NCBI GenBank assembly: GCA_015661715.1
Contig: DQVN01000048.1
Span: 1 to 17,599 of the forward strand
From: Sulfurivirga caldicuralii
GTDB lineage: Bacteria; Pseudomonadota; Gammaproteobacteria; Thiomicrospirales; Thiomicrospiraceae
Reading direction: 5' to 3'
Length of the DNA: 17,599 nt
A program made the position numbers and the translations under genes. Of the stretch, positions 16,730 to 17,599 are shown piece by piece. Each line of letters opens with the position of its first letter. Position 1 is the stretch's first letter. The notes under the pieces were generated by a model that was not told the DNA's origin, did not search any database, and saw only the letters and a program-made list of their open reading frames with translations.

Positions 16730-17599
16730 TGGCACAGCATGATCCGAATACGCCGGATTTTGAAAAACCGGGCAGCCTGTTGAAGTGGCTGGACAAGCGT
16801 CTGCCACTGGTGGAGACCTGGAATGAACATGTCGGCCAGTATTATGCGCCTAAGAACTTCAATTTCTGGTACTTCTTTGGTTCCCTGGCCCTGCTGGTAT
16901 TGGTGAATCAGTTTGTCACCGGCATCTGGTTGACCATGAGCTATAAGCCTTCCGCGGCGGAGGCATTCAATTCCATTGAGTACATCATGCGCGATGTGGA
17001 GTGGGGCTGGTTGATCCGCTATATGCACTCCACCGGTGCTTCTGCTTTTTTTGTTGTGATCTACTTGCACATGTTCCGGGGGCTGTTATATGGCTCTTAT
17101 AAGGCGCCGCGGGAGCTGGTGTGGCTGATCGGGATGCTGATTTTCCTGGTGCTCATGGGCGAGGCTTTCATGGGGTATCTGCTACCCTGGGGGCAGATGT
17201 CCTATTGGGGGGCGCAGGTGATCATTTCCCTCTTTGGCGCCATTCCCATTGTGGGCCCTGATCTGGCCACCTGGATTCGCGGAGACTATGTGATCAGTGA
17301 TGCCACCTTGAACCGCTTTTTTGCTCTGCATGTGATCGCGCTGCCGCTGGTTTTATTGATCCTGGTGTTTTTGCATATCGTAGCGCTGCATCGAGTCGGC
17401 TCCAACAATCCGGATGGTGTGGAAATCAAACAGATCAAGGGGCCGGATGGCACTCCGCTGGATGGTATTCCGTTCCACCCTTACTATTCCGTTAAAGATA
17501 CAGTGGGTGCGGTAGCCTTTGCTTTCCTGTTCGCCGTGGTGGTGTTTTACTTTCCGGAAGGGGGTGGCTATTTCCTCGAGCCACCCAATTTTGAGCCAG
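16729..17599 (+). CDS. petB: Cytochrome b of the bc1 complex (5' part)
   Basis: The frame opens at the TAATG junction with petA and runs off the window end without a stop; 290 codons are visible of a protein usually around 400 residues. It is the membrane-embedded quinol-oxidising, quinone-reducing subunit with two b hemes. Seen in order: an N-terminal amphipathic helix (LLKWLDKRLPLVETW), NFWYFFGSLALLVLVNQFVTGI, RYMHSTGASAFFVVIYLHMFRG with heme ligands H100 and H114, GYLLPWGQMSYWGAQV at the Qo site, and FFALHVIALPLVLLILVFLHIVALH with ligands H201 and H216, followed by GSNNPDGVEI. The Qo PEWY-type motif and last helices lie beyond the window. The cytochrome c1 gene (petC) is expected next. Confidence 0.97.
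   Translation, partial: MAQHDPNTPDFEKPGSLLKWLDKRLPLVETWNEHVGQYYAPKNFNFWYFFGSLALLVLVNQFVTGIWLTMSYKPSAAEAFNSIEYIMRDVEWGWLIRYMHSTGASAFFVVIYLHMFRGLLYGSYKAPRELVWLIGMLIFLVLMGEAFMGYLLPWGQMSYWGAQVIISLFGAIPIVGPDLATWIRGDYVISDATLNRFFALHVIALPLVLLILVFLHIVALHRVGSNNPDGVEIKQIKGPDGTPLDGIPFHPYYSVKDTVGAVAFAFLFAVVVFYFPEGGGYFLEPPNFEP

Overview
The window is a gene-dense stretch of a proteobacterial chromosome made of housekeeping and envelope genes. I read it as a gammaproteobacterium. The evidence is the lptC-lptA-lptB, kdsC and yrbG cluster lying head-to-head with mlaFEDCB-ibaG-murA, plus a Rieske/cytochrome b (bc1) operon. The yadGH-like ABC pair between mlaB and the BolA gene, the short HisG, and the murA-hisG-hisD-hisC run also recall betaproteobacterial and purple-sulfur-type layouts, so I do not name a genus. 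I see no phage, insertion sequence, CRISPR array, tRNA or rRNA, and no gap over 300 bases without a gene.

Layout. (1) 1-1522, plus strand: the 3' part of rpsB and a complete tsf, with a hairpin between them and a strong bidirectional terminator after tsf. (2) 1610-5348, minus strand: transcription runs yrbG (Ca/Na exchanger), kdsC, lptC, lptA, lptB, hpf. These genes finish Kdo synthesis, carry lipopolysaccharide to the outer membrane, and end with a ribosome-hibernation factor. (3) 5349-5416: a short divergent promoter region. (4) 5417-10921, plus strand: an unidentified 195-residue protein, then mlaF, mlaE, mlaD, mlaC, mlaB (retrograde phospholipid transport), an ABC-2 ATPase/permease pair and a BolA-family gene, nearly all joined by start/stop overlaps. 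(5) 10924-15993, plus strand: murA, hisG, hisD, a hairpin, hisC and a Nif3-family gene. (6) 16118-17599, plus strand: petA (Rieske protein) and the start of petB (cytochrome b), behind an AT-rich leader.

The common theme is envelope biogenesis: LPS export on one strand, phospholipid trafficking and peptidoglycan precursor synthesis on the other, followed by histidine biosynthesis and the respiratory bc1 complex. The departures from the familiar enteric/pseudomonad order are losses or relocations: no kdsD beside kdsC, no rpoN between lptB and hpf, no pyrH after tsf. There is also one additional gene of unknown role at the head of the mla operon. I did not find an undescribed multi-gene system; the unknown gene at 5417-6004 and the hisD-hisC hairpin are the items most worth following up.
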